A stretch of 10,327 nucleotides of DNA. Source: DATAOG01 sp046727895. GTDB taxonomy: Bacteria; Pseudomonadota; Alphaproteobacteria; Geminicoccales; Geminicoccaceae. This document shows, in pieces, positions 1 to 7,609 of this stretch. The DNA lies in contig JBKPDM010000084.1 in the NCBI GenBank assembly GCA_046727895.1, positions 1-10,327 on the forward strand. Reading direction: 5' to 3'. Each line of letters opens with the position of its first letter. Within the stretch, counting starts at the first letter, position 1. The notes beneath the pieces were generated by a model that searched no databases, was not told where the DNA came from, and saw only the letters and a list, made by a program, of their open reading frames with translations. The position numbers and the translations under genes are program-made.

Positions 1-1574
1 ACGGCATCGGTCAGCGGATCATGGATCGCCGAGTCCAGGCCGACCCCGTGCAGGGTCGTGACGTTCCAGCTGGCGAGCACGCTCAAGCCTACCGTATCGA
101 CGCGCCGCATCAGGGCCCCGTCGGGCAGCCACAGCTCGCCATCGATCGTGGCTTGGTTCTCCCAGGCGTCGGTGAAGCCGCCGGCAGCGTAGTCGCCAGC
201 CAAACTGTCCTCGGGCTCCAGGGTATCGGGGTCGCAGGCGAACAGCCCGGTGGGGCAGCCGATCAGGACACGGTCACTGGCCCGGTCGTAGGTGATGCCG
301 CCCGGCGCCGACCCGGCCGGAAAGCCAAGGTCGTTCTCCAGATGGTAGGGCCCGTGGACGGTGAAGGTGGCATCGAGCCAGGCGGCCCAGCCCTCGCTGC
401 CGGAGAGTGTCTTCGTCAGCACGTACAGCCGGCCACGCTCGGGATCGAGGGCGAGGTCCTTGCCCCGCTGGCCAAGATCGACCGAAGCCGCGAGGGCCGG
501 AGCACCGCCCGCGGCACCGAAGTCGATCACCAGGAGCGGGCTGACCAGGCTGCTGATGGCGACCAGATAGCGGCCGGCGAACACCAGCATCTCACCGATC
601 GTGTAGGAGCCGTAGCGATACCAGGACTTGGCTGCGAGAGTATCGGCATCGAGGCGGGCGAAGGAGCCGCTGATACAGACGAAGAGATCGCCCGAGGAGG
701 GATCGACCGTGTAGCCGACGATGGTGGGCGTGCCCGGCCACCCGTTCGCCTGCCACCAGGCGAAGATGGTCGGATTGGTCTCGTCGACCCGCTCGCGGAA
801 GATGACCTGGCCGCTCACGCGGTCGATCTTGAGCAGCCAGGCGCTCCAGAGGTTGTAGATGTAGGGCCGTCCGGGATCGAGGATCCAGCCTGCTTTGCCG
901 TAGTCCTCGACCCCCTGGCCGAAGACATCGAGGTGCTGGTTCGGGTGCACGATCGGGGCCGCGCCCACGACCTCGGCGGTGATGTTGGGGATGCGGTTGC
1001 CGAAGTCCCTGAGCGGCAGCTCGTCGAAGGTCAGGTAAGCGAGCCCGCGGCAGGCCGGCACACCCCCCTGGTGCATCTCGATCACGGGATCAGGAGCCTG
1101 GGTCTCGCTGCCGAGGTGCAGGCGATAGATGTGCTCGCCGTAGCGGAAGCTCCGACCGTTGATCGAGCTCTCGGCGAGGTCGACGAGCAGCTTGCCATCG
1201 GCCCAGATCCGGCGGATGGCATCGACCGGCCCCCTCGCGAAGGCGACCGCGAATGTGGCGAAATACTCGTAGGACACGACGGTCTGCCCGCCACCGCCCT
1301 TGCCGCTGCTCTGCTTGTGGCGCTTCTCGATCAGCGGCCTCGCCCAGATGACGTTCCCCGCCAGGCGCATCGACCCGAACACCTGCGGGATGCCCATGCC
1401 ATAGGTCGAGGCCTGGACCTGGAGGTCGCCGAGGCGGGGTCCCTCGACCTTCTGCTGCTGGCCTCCGGCGAAGAGCGCGGCGCCGATGAAGGAGCCGACC
1501 AGCCAGCCGGCCTGGGGCGCGCCGAAGATCGAGCCGACGGCAGCGCCGGCGGCGGCGACAGTGAGCTGAGCCAT
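1..1574 (-). CDS. Phage tail-tip / host-specificity protein (GTA gp15-like 'megatron'), 3' end outside window
   Basis: The frame is open for 524 codons from ATG 1574 to the window edge; I checked every codon and found no stop. The N-terminus is a Gly/Ala-rich hydrophobic stretch (about residues 5-40) followed by a segment reading YGMGIPQVFGSMRLAGNVIWA and, near residue 120, RRIWADGKLL. These resemble the N-terminal part of alphaproteobacterial 'phage tail protein'/GTA gp15-type hubs, which sit at the tail tip and contact the host envelope. From about residue 230 the sequence changes to propeller-like repeats: a turn of the DPSSGDLFV / DPERGRLYV / DRASDRVLI type recurs near residues 290, 374 and 428. 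The start lies 3 nt after the peptidase stop codon, has almost no Shine-Dalgarno sequence and is probably translated by coupling. Family members are often over 1,000 aa, so more than half may be missing. The tail role is fairly secure; the propeller is inference. Confidence 0.85.
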   Translation of the reverse strand, partial: MAQLTVAAAGAAVGSIFGAPQAGWLVGSFIGAALFAGGQQQKVEGPRLGDLQVQASTYGMGIPQVFGSMRLAGNVIWARPLIEKRHKQSSGKGGGGQTVVSYEYFATFAVAFARGPVDAIRRIWADGKLLVDLAESSINGRSFRYGEHIYRLHLGSETQAPDPVIEMHQGGVPACRGLAYLTFDELPLRDFGNRIPNITAEVVGAAPIVHPNQHLDVFGQGVEDYGKAGWILDPGRPYIYNLWSAWLLKIDRVSGQVIFRERVDETNPTIFAWWQANGWPGTPTIVGYTVDPSSGDLFVCISGSFARLDADTLAAKSWYRYGSYTIGEMLVFAGRYLVAISSLVSPLLVIDFGAAGGAPALAASVDLGQRGKDLALDPERGRLYVLTKTLSGSEGWAAWLDATFTVHGPYHLENDLGFPAGSAPGGITYDRASDRVLIGCPTGLFACDPDTLEPEDSLAGDYAAGGFTDAWENQATIDGELWLPDGALMRRVDTVGLSVLASWNVTTLHGVGLDSAIHDPLTDA

Positions 1575-1577
1575 GGG

Positions 1578-2063
1578 TCAGGAAGCGGGCGGTCTGAAGC
1601 TGTAGGCGGCGACGATGCGCTCGAGCCACTTCGGATCGGCGCCGTGCTCGACGCAGGCGCCGGCATCGGCGTAGGCGTGGATCAGCGAGAACGGCTCGCC
1701 TCGGTCGCCCACGATCGCAAGATGCTGCGGATGCCGGGTGAAGCGCATCAGCAGGACGTCACCCGGAGTGGCCTCGGTAATAGGCCTGGGCATGAAGTGC
1801 TGCTCGCACAGCGCCCGGAGCTGCTGTCCATCGGGAATGCGGCCGTAGGCGCGGGTGTCGAACTCGAGCAGGCCGAGCTCATTGCCGACGCCGACGATCA
1901 GCCCGCCGCAGTCGACGGCGACGCCCTTGAGCCGGCCCTGGTGGCGCCAGGGCGTGCCGAGCCACTCGCGCGCCGCCGCCAGGATGTGCTCAGATCCGGC
2001 GCGGCAAGGAGGGTTGGCGTGGCGGCTGCTTGCCGTGCCGGCCAGGAATTCAACTCTGCGCAT
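1578..2063 (-). CDS. NlpC/P60 family phage cell-wall peptidase (GTA gp14-like, TIGR02219)
   Basis: This 161-aa protein has the NlpC/P60 cysteine peptidase pattern: Cys52 in VDCGGL, His114 in HPQHLAIVGD, and a third polar residue, probably His129 in LIHAY. Family enzymes cut peptide bonds in peptidoglycan; in GTA-type tails this protein sits at the tip and helps DNA cross the cell wall. The segment AREWLGTPWRHQG (about residues 31-43) is the usual start of the domain, so the first 25 or so residues are an unusual extension. The ATG at 2063 lies 14 nt inside the end of the hub gene, so translation is probably coupled; a later non-ATG start cannot be excluded. The tail-tip gene follows after 3 nt. 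No signal peptide is visible, as expected for a virion-delivered enzyme. Confidence 0.9.
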   Translation of the reverse strand: MRRVEFLAGTASSRHANPPCRAGSEHILAAAREWLGTPWRHQGRLKGVAVDCGGLIVGVGNELGLLEFDTRAYGRIPDGQQLRALCEQHFMPRPITEATPGDVLLMRFTRHPQHLAIVGDRGEPFSLIHAYADAGACVEHGADPKWLERIVAAYSFRPPAS

Positions 2064-2901
2064 CGGGGTAGCTCAGCACCTGATCGTTGCCGGGGACGTG
2101 CGGGAAGCCGCGGAAGTTGACCGTGTTGTCGAACTTCGCCTGGCAGGTCGCGAAACTCTTGTCACAGCCCGGGTGGATCGTGAACGCGTCGCCGGTCTGC
2201 ATCGGGTAGAGCGCCGGCAGGAACAGCGTGAGCGTGTTCGTCGCCGCATCCCAGCTGCGCGCCGCGACCGTCTGACCGGCGTTGGCGCCGCCGGTCCAGG
2301 TCAGCTCGCCGCCGTCATACCAGCCGGTCGTCTGCACGAGCGACGTCTCGAAGATCGTGGCGCTTGTAACAGCCGTGACGATGCCGCTCTCCTCGAGCGC
2401 GCCGAGATCGACGCCGCAGCGGGCATCACCGAGATCGGCGGCGCAGTCCGGCGCATAGATTTCGCCCACGGTCATCTGAAGCTTCTGCGTCATGCCGCGC
2501 AGCTCCGCGACATACATGCCATCGCGGATCGTCACCTCGCCGAGCCAGCCGCGCCGGAGCTTCAGGATCCCCTGGCCCAGGCCCTGATAGTTGACCAGGA
2601 ACATCCGGACCTCGGCGAAATCGTACTTGCCGGCCCGTAGGTCGTCCTCGGTAATCCCGTCGTCCGAGAACACACTCTCGACGTCGAGGTTGTCGATCGC
2701 GAGGTCCGCCGTGCCACGGATCGCTGTGCGCGTGTAGCCGCTTGCCGCGTTGTAGGTGACGCCATCCACTTCGAGGTCGCGGACATGATCGGTGAAGCCG
2801 AGCACAACGCCGTCGCGCCGCGTGATCTGCCAGCACGTGGCAAGCGTCGTCACCTCGCCCGCGAGATGCTGGGCGAGGCCGGCGCTGATGGTCTTCGACA
2901 T
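2050..2901 (-). CDS. Tail hub protein, DUF2163 / TIGR02218 (BR0599) family (GTA gp13-like)
   Basis: The 283-aa product matches the alphaproteobacterial DUF2163 family in length and in landmarks: an N-terminal part with FTDHVRDLEVDGVTY near residue 36, a central EVRMFLVNYQ strand region, and a C-terminal domain ending in NFRGFPHVPG. In GTA particles the equivalent protein forms the hub between distal tail protein and tail tip. Four cysteines in the C-terminal half (C153, C162, C246, C253) are spaced as two pairs, and lambda gpL, which has a comparable position, binds a [4Fe-4S] cluster there; cluster binding here is inference. The ATG at 2901 has a weak AGG about 8 nt upstream. The 3' end overlaps the peptidase gene by 14 nt. 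Upstream, an oppositely oriented excalibur gene separates it from the distal tail gene with which it is normally adjacent. Confidence 0.9.
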   Translation of the reverse strand: MSKTISAGLAQHLAGEVTTLATCWQITRRDGVVLGFTDHVRDLEVDGVTYNAASGYTRTAIRGTADLAIDNLDVESVFSDDGITEDDLRAGKYDFAEVRMFLVNYQGLGQGILKLRRGWLGEVTIRDGMYVAELRGMTQKLQMTVGEIYAPDCAADLGDARCGVDLGALEESGIVTAVTSATIFETSLVQTTGWYDGGELTWTGGANAGQTVAARSWDAATNTLTLFLPALYPMQTGDAFTIHPGCDKSFATCQAKFDNTVNFRGFPHVPGNDQVLSYPDAQS

Positions 2902-3048
2902 GGCTCAACCTGATTTGGCGAAGGAAATGCGTGAGAAATGGCCGGGATCGACACCGTCATGCGAGCCAGCAGGTCAGGCTCGTAGGGCGGGACTTCGCGC
3001 GCCCGCGGGGTAACCGTTTCATCACCTCCACGCGGCAATCCTCAAGGG

Positions 3049-3375
3049 ATGCCCTGGGACCGCTCAATGCCCCCGACCGCGCGATGGCGGCACCGTTCCG
3101 CACGGCTCCGCCGTTTTCGGCGTTGGGCCCCGTTGTTGGCCCTCATAATCGCCGTTCTTGCCTTGGGACTCGTGCGCAGTCCATGGCCGCTGCTCACAAC
3201 GCTGAGGCACATCGCCGCCTCCCCCAACTGCGCCGCAGCGCGCGCCGTAGGCCTGGCCCCTGCCTACAGGGGGCAGCCCGGGTATTGGCCGAGCCACGAT
3301 CGGGACGGCGACGGTATTGCCTGCGAACCCTGGCCACATCCGGACAGGCACCCGCCGAGGGTAATTCGCGGATAG
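3049..3375 (+). CDS. Small membrane-anchored excalibur calcium-binding domain protein
   Basis: The 108-aa product begins with a very basic segment (about residues 11-26), then one hydrophobic helix (about 27-43), then an extracytoplasmic excalibur domain. The domain is clear: NCAAARAVG at residue 60, RGQPGYWPSHD, and the calcium loop D84-x-D86-x-D88-G followed by IACEPW, with Cys61 and Cys92 placed to form the family's disulphide. Excalibur domains occur at the end of surface nucleases and other exported proteins; no catalytic domain is attached here, so its job is unknown. It reads against the tail genes, in the gap between distal tail protein and hub, and converges on the distal tail gene 23 nt further on. 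ATG 3049 has only a poorly spaced AAGGG; ATG 3067 is an alternative start. It may be a moron (lysogenic-conversion type) gene. Confidence 0.72.
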   Translation: MPWDRSMPPTARWRHRSARLRRFRRWAPLLALIIAVLALGLVRSPWPLLTTLRHIAASPNCAAARAVGLAPAYRGQPGYWPSHDRDGDGIACEPWPHPDRHPPRVIRG

Positions 3376-3398
3376 CGCCCCGTCCCTTTCACGGTACG

Positions 3399-3998
3399 TC
3401 AGGTCCTGAGCTCGACGATCGGGATCTGCTGCCAGCGGTGGAGGTGGAAGTTCTCGATCATGACCGCCATGTGGTCGGTGTCGAACCGCACCGGGACGTC
3501 GAATTCGAAGTCGGCGGTGATCGCCACGCCCGCGGCCGGCGCCGTGCCGAAGGTAACCACGCCGGTGGTCGCGTCGACCGACCAACCCGAGAGCTGTTCC
3601 ACCCCGTCTTTGTAGACGTGCACCGTGCCGGCGACCGGCTTGGTGATCGTTCGGACCTCGATGACGCTGCCCGAGGGGTAGCGCTTGACGAGTTGGAACT
3701 GGGTCTCCGCGTCGTCGCCAGTGCCGAGTAGCTGGCCCGTCGTCTTGTAGTCGGTCCAGTCCTTGAACCGGAAGCCGTAGGCTCTGCCCTTGCGGGCACG
3801 GAAGAAGGCGATCAGCTCGTCGAGCTGCTGTTGGCTCTTGAGCCCGCTCGCCACGTCCCAGCGGCCACGCGCCTCGGCCCAGTCGACATTGCGCTGCTCG
3901 TGCCCGGCGCCGGTGACCACCGTGGTCGCGAACTCCGGTCCGCCCGTGGCACCGTAGGCGATGTTGTCCGGGAAGCGGACCTCGTGGAAGCCGCTCAT
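3399..3998 (-). CDS. Distal tail protein, DUF2460 / TIGR02217 family (GTA gp12-like)
   Basis: The 199-aa length is typical of the family. Recognisable landmarks are the N-terminal FHEVRFPDNIAYGATGGPEF, the central FFRARKGRAYGFRFKDWTDYK (about residues 65-85), and a C-terminal FDVPVRFDTDHM. In Rhodobacter GTA the homologue is the distal tail protein that connects the tail tube to the hub and baseplate. The ATG at 3998 follows AGGCAGGG at good spacing, so this gene has its own translation signal rather than depending on coupling. Upstream is a plus-strand zinc-ribbon gene in the gap to the tape measure, and downstream is the plus-strand excalibur gene; both gaps are normally tight in this tail order. 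The gene itself shows no damage. Confidence 0.92.
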   Translation of the reverse strand: MSGFHEVRFPDNIAYGATGGPEFATTVVTGAGHEQRNVDWAEARGRWDVASGLKSQQQLDELIAFFRARKGRAYGFRFKDWTDYKTTGQLLGTGDDAETQFQLVKRYPSGSVIEVRTITKPVAGTVHVYKDGVEQLSGWSVDATTGVVTFGTAPAAGVAITADFEFDVPVRFDTDHMAVMIENFHLHRWQQIPIVELRT

Positions 3999-4079
3999 CG
4001 ACCCTGCCTATCACCGTCGGACCGCAGCCAGCGCATACCGCTCTTGCTCGCCGGCTCGCTCTGGCATAGCTCTGCTAGC

Positions 4080-4322
4080 ATGGAACGAACCAAGAACACC
4101 CCGCCGCGCTATGCCATCCGGCTCGACGATCTGCGCGCCTGGCATGTGATCGTCGCGGCCTGTCCGGTGTGCGGAAGACGCACTCACATCGATGCCAAGC
4201 TGCTGCAGCACGGCCGCCCGCCGTACACCAGGCTGCTCGACCTCGAGCGGAAGCTTCGCTGCGGCGGCTGTGGCAATCACCAAAGCAACACCCTGACCGT
4301 CTCCATGGCGCCGCGGAATTGA
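4080..4322 (+). CDS. Small zinc-ribbon protein of unknown function
   Basis: The 80-aa product has two cysteine knuckles, CPVC at residues 28-31 and CGGC at 61-64, separated by a charged helix (RLLDLERKLR). This is a zinc-ribbon arrangement and suggests one structural zinc. The N-terminal YAIRLDDLRAWHVIVAACP resembles small conserved alphaproteobacterial zinc-ribbon proteins, but I do not know a function; nucleic acid or protein binding would both fit. The frame stays open upstream into the distal tail gene, but that part is antisense to a real gene, so ATG 4080 is the best start. No clear Shine-Dalgarno sequence precedes it. The gene is convergent with the tape measure gene and the two stop codons are only 7 nt apart, leaving no room for a terminator. 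Confidence 0.65.
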   Translation: MERTKNTPPRYAIRLDDLRAWHVIVAACPVCGRRTHIDAKLLQHGRPPYTRLLDLERKLRCGGCGNHQSNTLTVSMAPRN

Positions 4323-4329
4323 CCTCGGT

Positions 4330-6678
4330 TCAACGGTTGCGGCCCGCCCGGTCGATCGCCCGTGCCATCTCGGCTGCGATCTGGCCCTGGCTCGCGCGGA
4401 AGGAGTTGGCGTCCGCCGCCGTGACGTTGATCATCACCGTGATCGGCCGGTGCTCGCGCCGAGTCTTCTCGTCCCGGACGAGCCGCTCGGGCGGCACGAC
4501 CAGCTCGCCGCGCCGGGCGATGATCGGGACCTCGTCGGGCAGCAGGCCGGAACCCGCGAAGCCGCCTGCGTGGTAGCGGGGCGCATGCTCGAAGACGCCG
4601 GGATCGGCGTAGCGCACGCCCGGCGGTCGCTCGCCCACGACGCCGCCCTCATGGAACAGGCCGAACCCACCGCCGGCGAAGGCGCCCTGCAGCAGCCCGG
4701 CGATCGGAGCCGTGATGGTCTGGCGCACCGCCATCCGCGTGATGTCGGCGAGCACGCTGTCCGCCAGGCCCTTGATCTCCAGCTTGCCGGTCGTGACGAA
4801 GCCGGTCAGAGCGTCCTCGGCGCCCGAGAAGGCTTGCCCGAACGCCCGCTCGGTCGCGCTCGCGGCGTCCTGGCTCTCAGCCACGTAATCCTTGAGGAAG
4901 CGCGTCGCGCCATCGGTCCAGGCCTGGCTCGAGCGCAGCGCCCGGTCGTTCGCCTCCTCCACCGCCCGTGTGTAGGTCTGCTGGTCGATCGCGCCGGCCG
5001 CGAGCAGCTCGTTCAGCTTCTGGACCTCGGCCGCATACTGCTCGCTCGCCGTCCGGGTTCGATCAACGACCGAGCGGCCCTCGTCCATCAGTCGCTGCCG
5101 CGTCTGGAGCGCCTGCTGCTCGTCGTACAGGGCGCCGGCCAGCTCTTCGACCTCACGCCGCTGCTGCGCGGTCGCTTCGGCCGAGAGCCGGCTCTGAGCT
5201 TGGGCAACGAACCGCTCACGGTCGGTCTGCGCCAGCGCCGCGCGCTCGACGTTCAAGCCCTCGACCACCCGGTCGTTGGCAGCCCGGACCTTGTCGGCCG
5301 CCTCAGCCTCCTTGGCGCGCAGCTGCGAGATCTGGGCTTCGCGCACCGCCGCCGACTCTTCGATCACCCGGTCGACCTGCTCGGCATTGCTGCCGTCCTT
5401 GGCCCGGAGCGCCTCGATCTCCGCGACCCGCCGCTCGTGCTCCGCGATGATCCGCTGGCTACCCTCGTGGGTGATGCTGAACAGCGTGCTCTCCAGATCC
5501 TGCTGGATGCGCTGCAGGCGCTCGGTCCGATCCTTGACCCCCGCCGTGTCGTCGGGCGCAGGAGATAGAGCGGGTCGCGAGCCCGGCTGCTCGGGCGGCC
5601 CCTCGAGGAAGGCGATCCGGGCCTGCGTCTGGCCGCGCACGCGCGACAGCTCGTCGATCTTCTTCTGCAACGCGCTGATCTGGGCGGTGTCAATGAAGGT
5701 CGTGAAGCCGAGCGTCGGTGATTTGCGCAGTTCGTCGATCCGACCCTGCAGTTTCGCGATCGTGCTTTCGGTCAGATCGAGCTCGTAGCCCAGCGTGCGC
5801 AGGCTCTTCTCCTCGGGCGCATCGAACAGGCGCTCCCAGGCGATGCCGGCCTTGCCGGCGACGTCGGCGAGCCAGCTCGAGAGGTCGGCGATCACCGGCG
5901 CTGCCTCCAGCGCTGCACGGGTCAGGTTGGCCGAGACCACCTGAGCAAGCGTGTCGAGCTCGGTCCGGGCCCGCTCCGCATCCCGCACCAGGTGCTCGTC
6001 GAGCACGATGCCGAGGTCGCGGGCGCGCTCGCGCATCTGGTCCAGGGCACCGCTGCCGTCGCTCAGCAGGTTGACCAGCGCCACGCCTTCGGAATCGAAC
6101 AGCTTGAAGGCGAGCCGCACCCGCTCTGCAGGATCCTCGATGCGGGCAAAGGCGTCGGCGACATCCGTCAGCAGGTCCTCGCTCCTGCGCAGATGCCCGT
6201 CCTGGTCGCGAAGAGCGATCCCCATCTGCGCGAGGGCGTTCTTGGCCTCGCCCGTGCCCTGGGCGGCCTCAGCGGTACGGCGGACGAAGCGCTGGAGCGC
6301 CATGTCGAGGGTCTGCTGCTCGACGCCCGACGCCTTGGCCGCGAACCGTAGCTCCTGGAGCGCCTCGACCCCGACCCCGATTTTGTCCGCGGTCTTGCCG
6401 ATGGCGTCCGCCGCCGAGATGGACCGGTTCACGAGCGCGGCGAGGCCGCCGACCGTGGTCACGCCGGCGAGCGCGCCGCCCAGCGTGCGGATGCCGGTCC
6501 GCAACAGCTCGGCCTGGCGGCCCAGGTCCTTGAGCCCGCCCGAGGCATTGCTACCCGCCGTCTCGATGCGCTTCAGGCTCTGCTCGCCGCTCTGGCCGAC
6601 CGAGACCAGCTCGGCCTTGACCTGACCGCCGCCCTCGACCGCCAGGCGGATGGCGTATGACTGCGTGCGTCGGGCCAT
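4330..6678 (-). CDS. Phage tail tape measure protein with lambda-type C-terminal region
   Basis: This 782-aa protein is mostly predicted helix. Residues 1-60 form a charged start, residues about 65-85 a hydrophobic Gly/Ala-rich helix, and residues about 300-580 are long, highly charged coiled-coil segments. The segment near residues 605-665 (AFGQAFSGAEDALTGFVTTG through TAPIAGLLQ) resembles the lambda tape measure C-terminal domain. A Gly-rich stretch with FHEGGVVG, PRYHAGG and LPDEVPIIARRGELVV follows, which is typical of tape measure ends. At about 0.15 nm per residue of helix, a tail of very roughly 115 nm is predicted (inference). RcGTA's tape measure is only about a quarter of this length. 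ATG 6678 has an AGG at reasonable spacing. Two accessory genes now lie between it and the chaperone gene that normally precedes it directly. Confidence 0.93.
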   Translation of the reverse strand: MARRTQSYAIRLAVEGGGQVKAELVSVGQSGEQSLKRIETAGSNASGGLKDLGRQAELLRTGIRTLGGALAGVTTVGGLAALVNRSISAADAIGKTADKIGVGVEALQELRFAAKASGVEQQTLDMALQRFVRRTAEAAQGTGEAKNALAQMGIALRDQDGHLRRSEDLLTDVADAFARIEDPAERVRLAFKLFDSEGVALVNLLSDGSGALDQMRERARDLGIVLDEHLVRDAERARTELDTLAQVVSANLTRAALEAAPVIADLSSWLADVAGKAGIAWERLFDAPEEKSLRTLGYELDLTESTIAKLQGRIDELRKSPTLGFTTFIDTAQISALQKKIDELSRVRGQTQARIAFLEGPPEQPGSRPALSPAPDDTAGVKDRTERLQRIQQDLESTLFSITHEGSQRIIAEHERRVAEIEALRAKDGSNAEQVDRVIEESAAVREAQISQLRAKEAEAADKVRAANDRVVEGLNVERAALAQTDRERFVAQAQSRLSAEATAQQRREVEELAGALYDEQQALQTRQRLMDEGRSVVDRTRTASEQYAAEVQKLNELLAAGAIDQQTYTRAVEEANDRALRSSQAWTDGATRFLKDYVAESQDAASATERAFGQAFSGAEDALTGFVTTGKLEIKGLADSVLADITRMAVRQTITAPIAGLLQGAFAGGGFGLFHEGGVVGERPPGVRYADPGVFEHAPRYHAGGFAGSGLLPDEVPIIARRGELVVPPERLVRDEKTRREHRPITVMINVTAADANSFRASQGQIAAEMARAIDRAGRNR

Positions 6679-6774
6679 GGATCAGCCTGCGTGTTTGCGA
6701 GCCGGTGCCCGCGAAGATCAGAGGGATGGGAGCGTCAAGATCAGGCCACAGTACCTGATGTAAAGTGCGCGCCT

Positions 6775-7461
6775 TTAGCCCATCGCCGCAGTTCCCCTCT
6801 CGCTCCGATGTTTCATGCGATCGAGATAAACCGCCGTCAACGCGATGCCAATGCAAGCGCCGTTGTACAGTATGCCGCCAAGCACTATTAGTTCCCCAGG
6901 GATGGGCCCCACCGCCGCTCGTTGCAATAGCTCATCGACACTGACAGCTGGTGTCGGATGTATGATGATTTTGCCAAAATATGCGATTGTCTGGATCAAC
7001 AGGATCCAAATGTAGTTGTGACGGAGCCGTCGCCCCACGGCTCGAAGGAAGCCGATGTGATAGCGCGGTTCGCGGTAGTCACGTGCCAAGGTCTGTTACC
7101 AGCCCCCCTCCATATGCATATCGCCGTCGTCCAACATGGGGGCATAGAGATGCCTTTCCATCCAGCGCGCTCGGGCGCGCCAGACGTTGAAGTAGCGATA
7201 TCGGCGGGATTCCAACATCAGAAAGAACAGGATCAGAAAGCCAACGAGCACGAGCGGTAATGGCGAAGCGGTCGTGCTCGAGAATGTTATCGAAAGAGCG
7301 ACGCCTAAGGTGACCACAGACCAGTTCGTGGTATTATCCAGGCGTGTCCGCCAGATCGTGCTGCGGTAAACCTCGCCGCGGTACAGGTGCGCGACTGCGC
7401 CGAGCTCGGCAGGAGTGAAATCCCTGGCTGAACTCGTAAGCCGTTGCATGGACGTATCCAA
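6775..7461 (-). pseudogene. DUF2270 integral membrane protein gene with in-frame premature TAA
   Basis: Residues 1-121 (from TTG 7461) and a second piece after the stop are in the same frame and together make 228 codons, close to the usual DUF2270 length of about 230. The first piece carries the family signature FTPAELGAVAHLYRGEVYRSTIWRTRLD with two transmembrane helices and SRRYRYFNVWRARARWME. The second carries EPRYHIGFLRAVGRRLRHNYIW and two further helices (IHPTP and GPIPGELIVLGG between them). TAA at 7098-7096 separates them; a change of CAA to TAA would explain it. A TTG at 7089 could allow reinitiation, so two half-proteins remain possible, and a sequencing error cannot be ruled out. 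The function of DUF2270 proteins is unknown. The gene is divergent from the cyclase gene and lies in a patch less GC-rich than its neighbours. Confidence 0.78.
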
Positions 7462-7609
7462 GATCCTCCCTCCCGTAAGCGATGATGGCTCATATTAGCC
7501 TGCATGTTGCGGCGACGGGCAATCGGGTTAGGAGAGGTGAATGGCAGCGTAGCTCCGCAGACCGGAAGACGCTATCCCATCAGTGCCCACGGGCTGTGGT
7601 AGTGGAAGC
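7462..7609. promoter_or_regulatory. Divergent intergenic region between DUF2270 and cyclase genes
   Basis: These 148 nt must hold the promoters of both genes if they are expressed, but I see no convincing -35/-10 pair. On the plus strand a strong AGGAGAG (7530-7536) precedes ATG 7541, which opens only ATG-GCA-GCG-TAG. That is either a minigene or leader, or chance. The cyclase start at 7610 has only a weak GGAAG close to it. Confidence 0.35.
7465..7474 (-). promoter_or_regulatory. Ribosome-binding site deciding a TTG start for the DUF2270 gene
   Basis: On the minus strand GGGAGGGAGG ends 3 nt before TTG 7461, so its first GGAGG lies about 7 nt from that codon. The first ATG in frame (7449) would be about 19 nt away, too far. 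The TTG is therefore the better start. Confidence 0.6.

Noticed and set aside
21..2120. Very long open frame on the plus strand (699 codons)
   Set aside because: It is the exact antisense codon register of the tail-tip gene, and it runs across the antisense of the tail-tip gene, the peptidase gene and into the hub gene. No recognisable domain and biased composition; typical mirror frame in GC-rich DNA.
3064..4014. 316-codon minus-strand frame
   Set aside because: Overlaps the distal tail gene in another frame and the excalibur gene in antisense; Arg/Gly-rich with no domain.
4450..5568. 372-codon plus-strand frame inside the tape measure region
   Set aside because: Antisense shadow of the tape measure gene, whose protein has clear family features.
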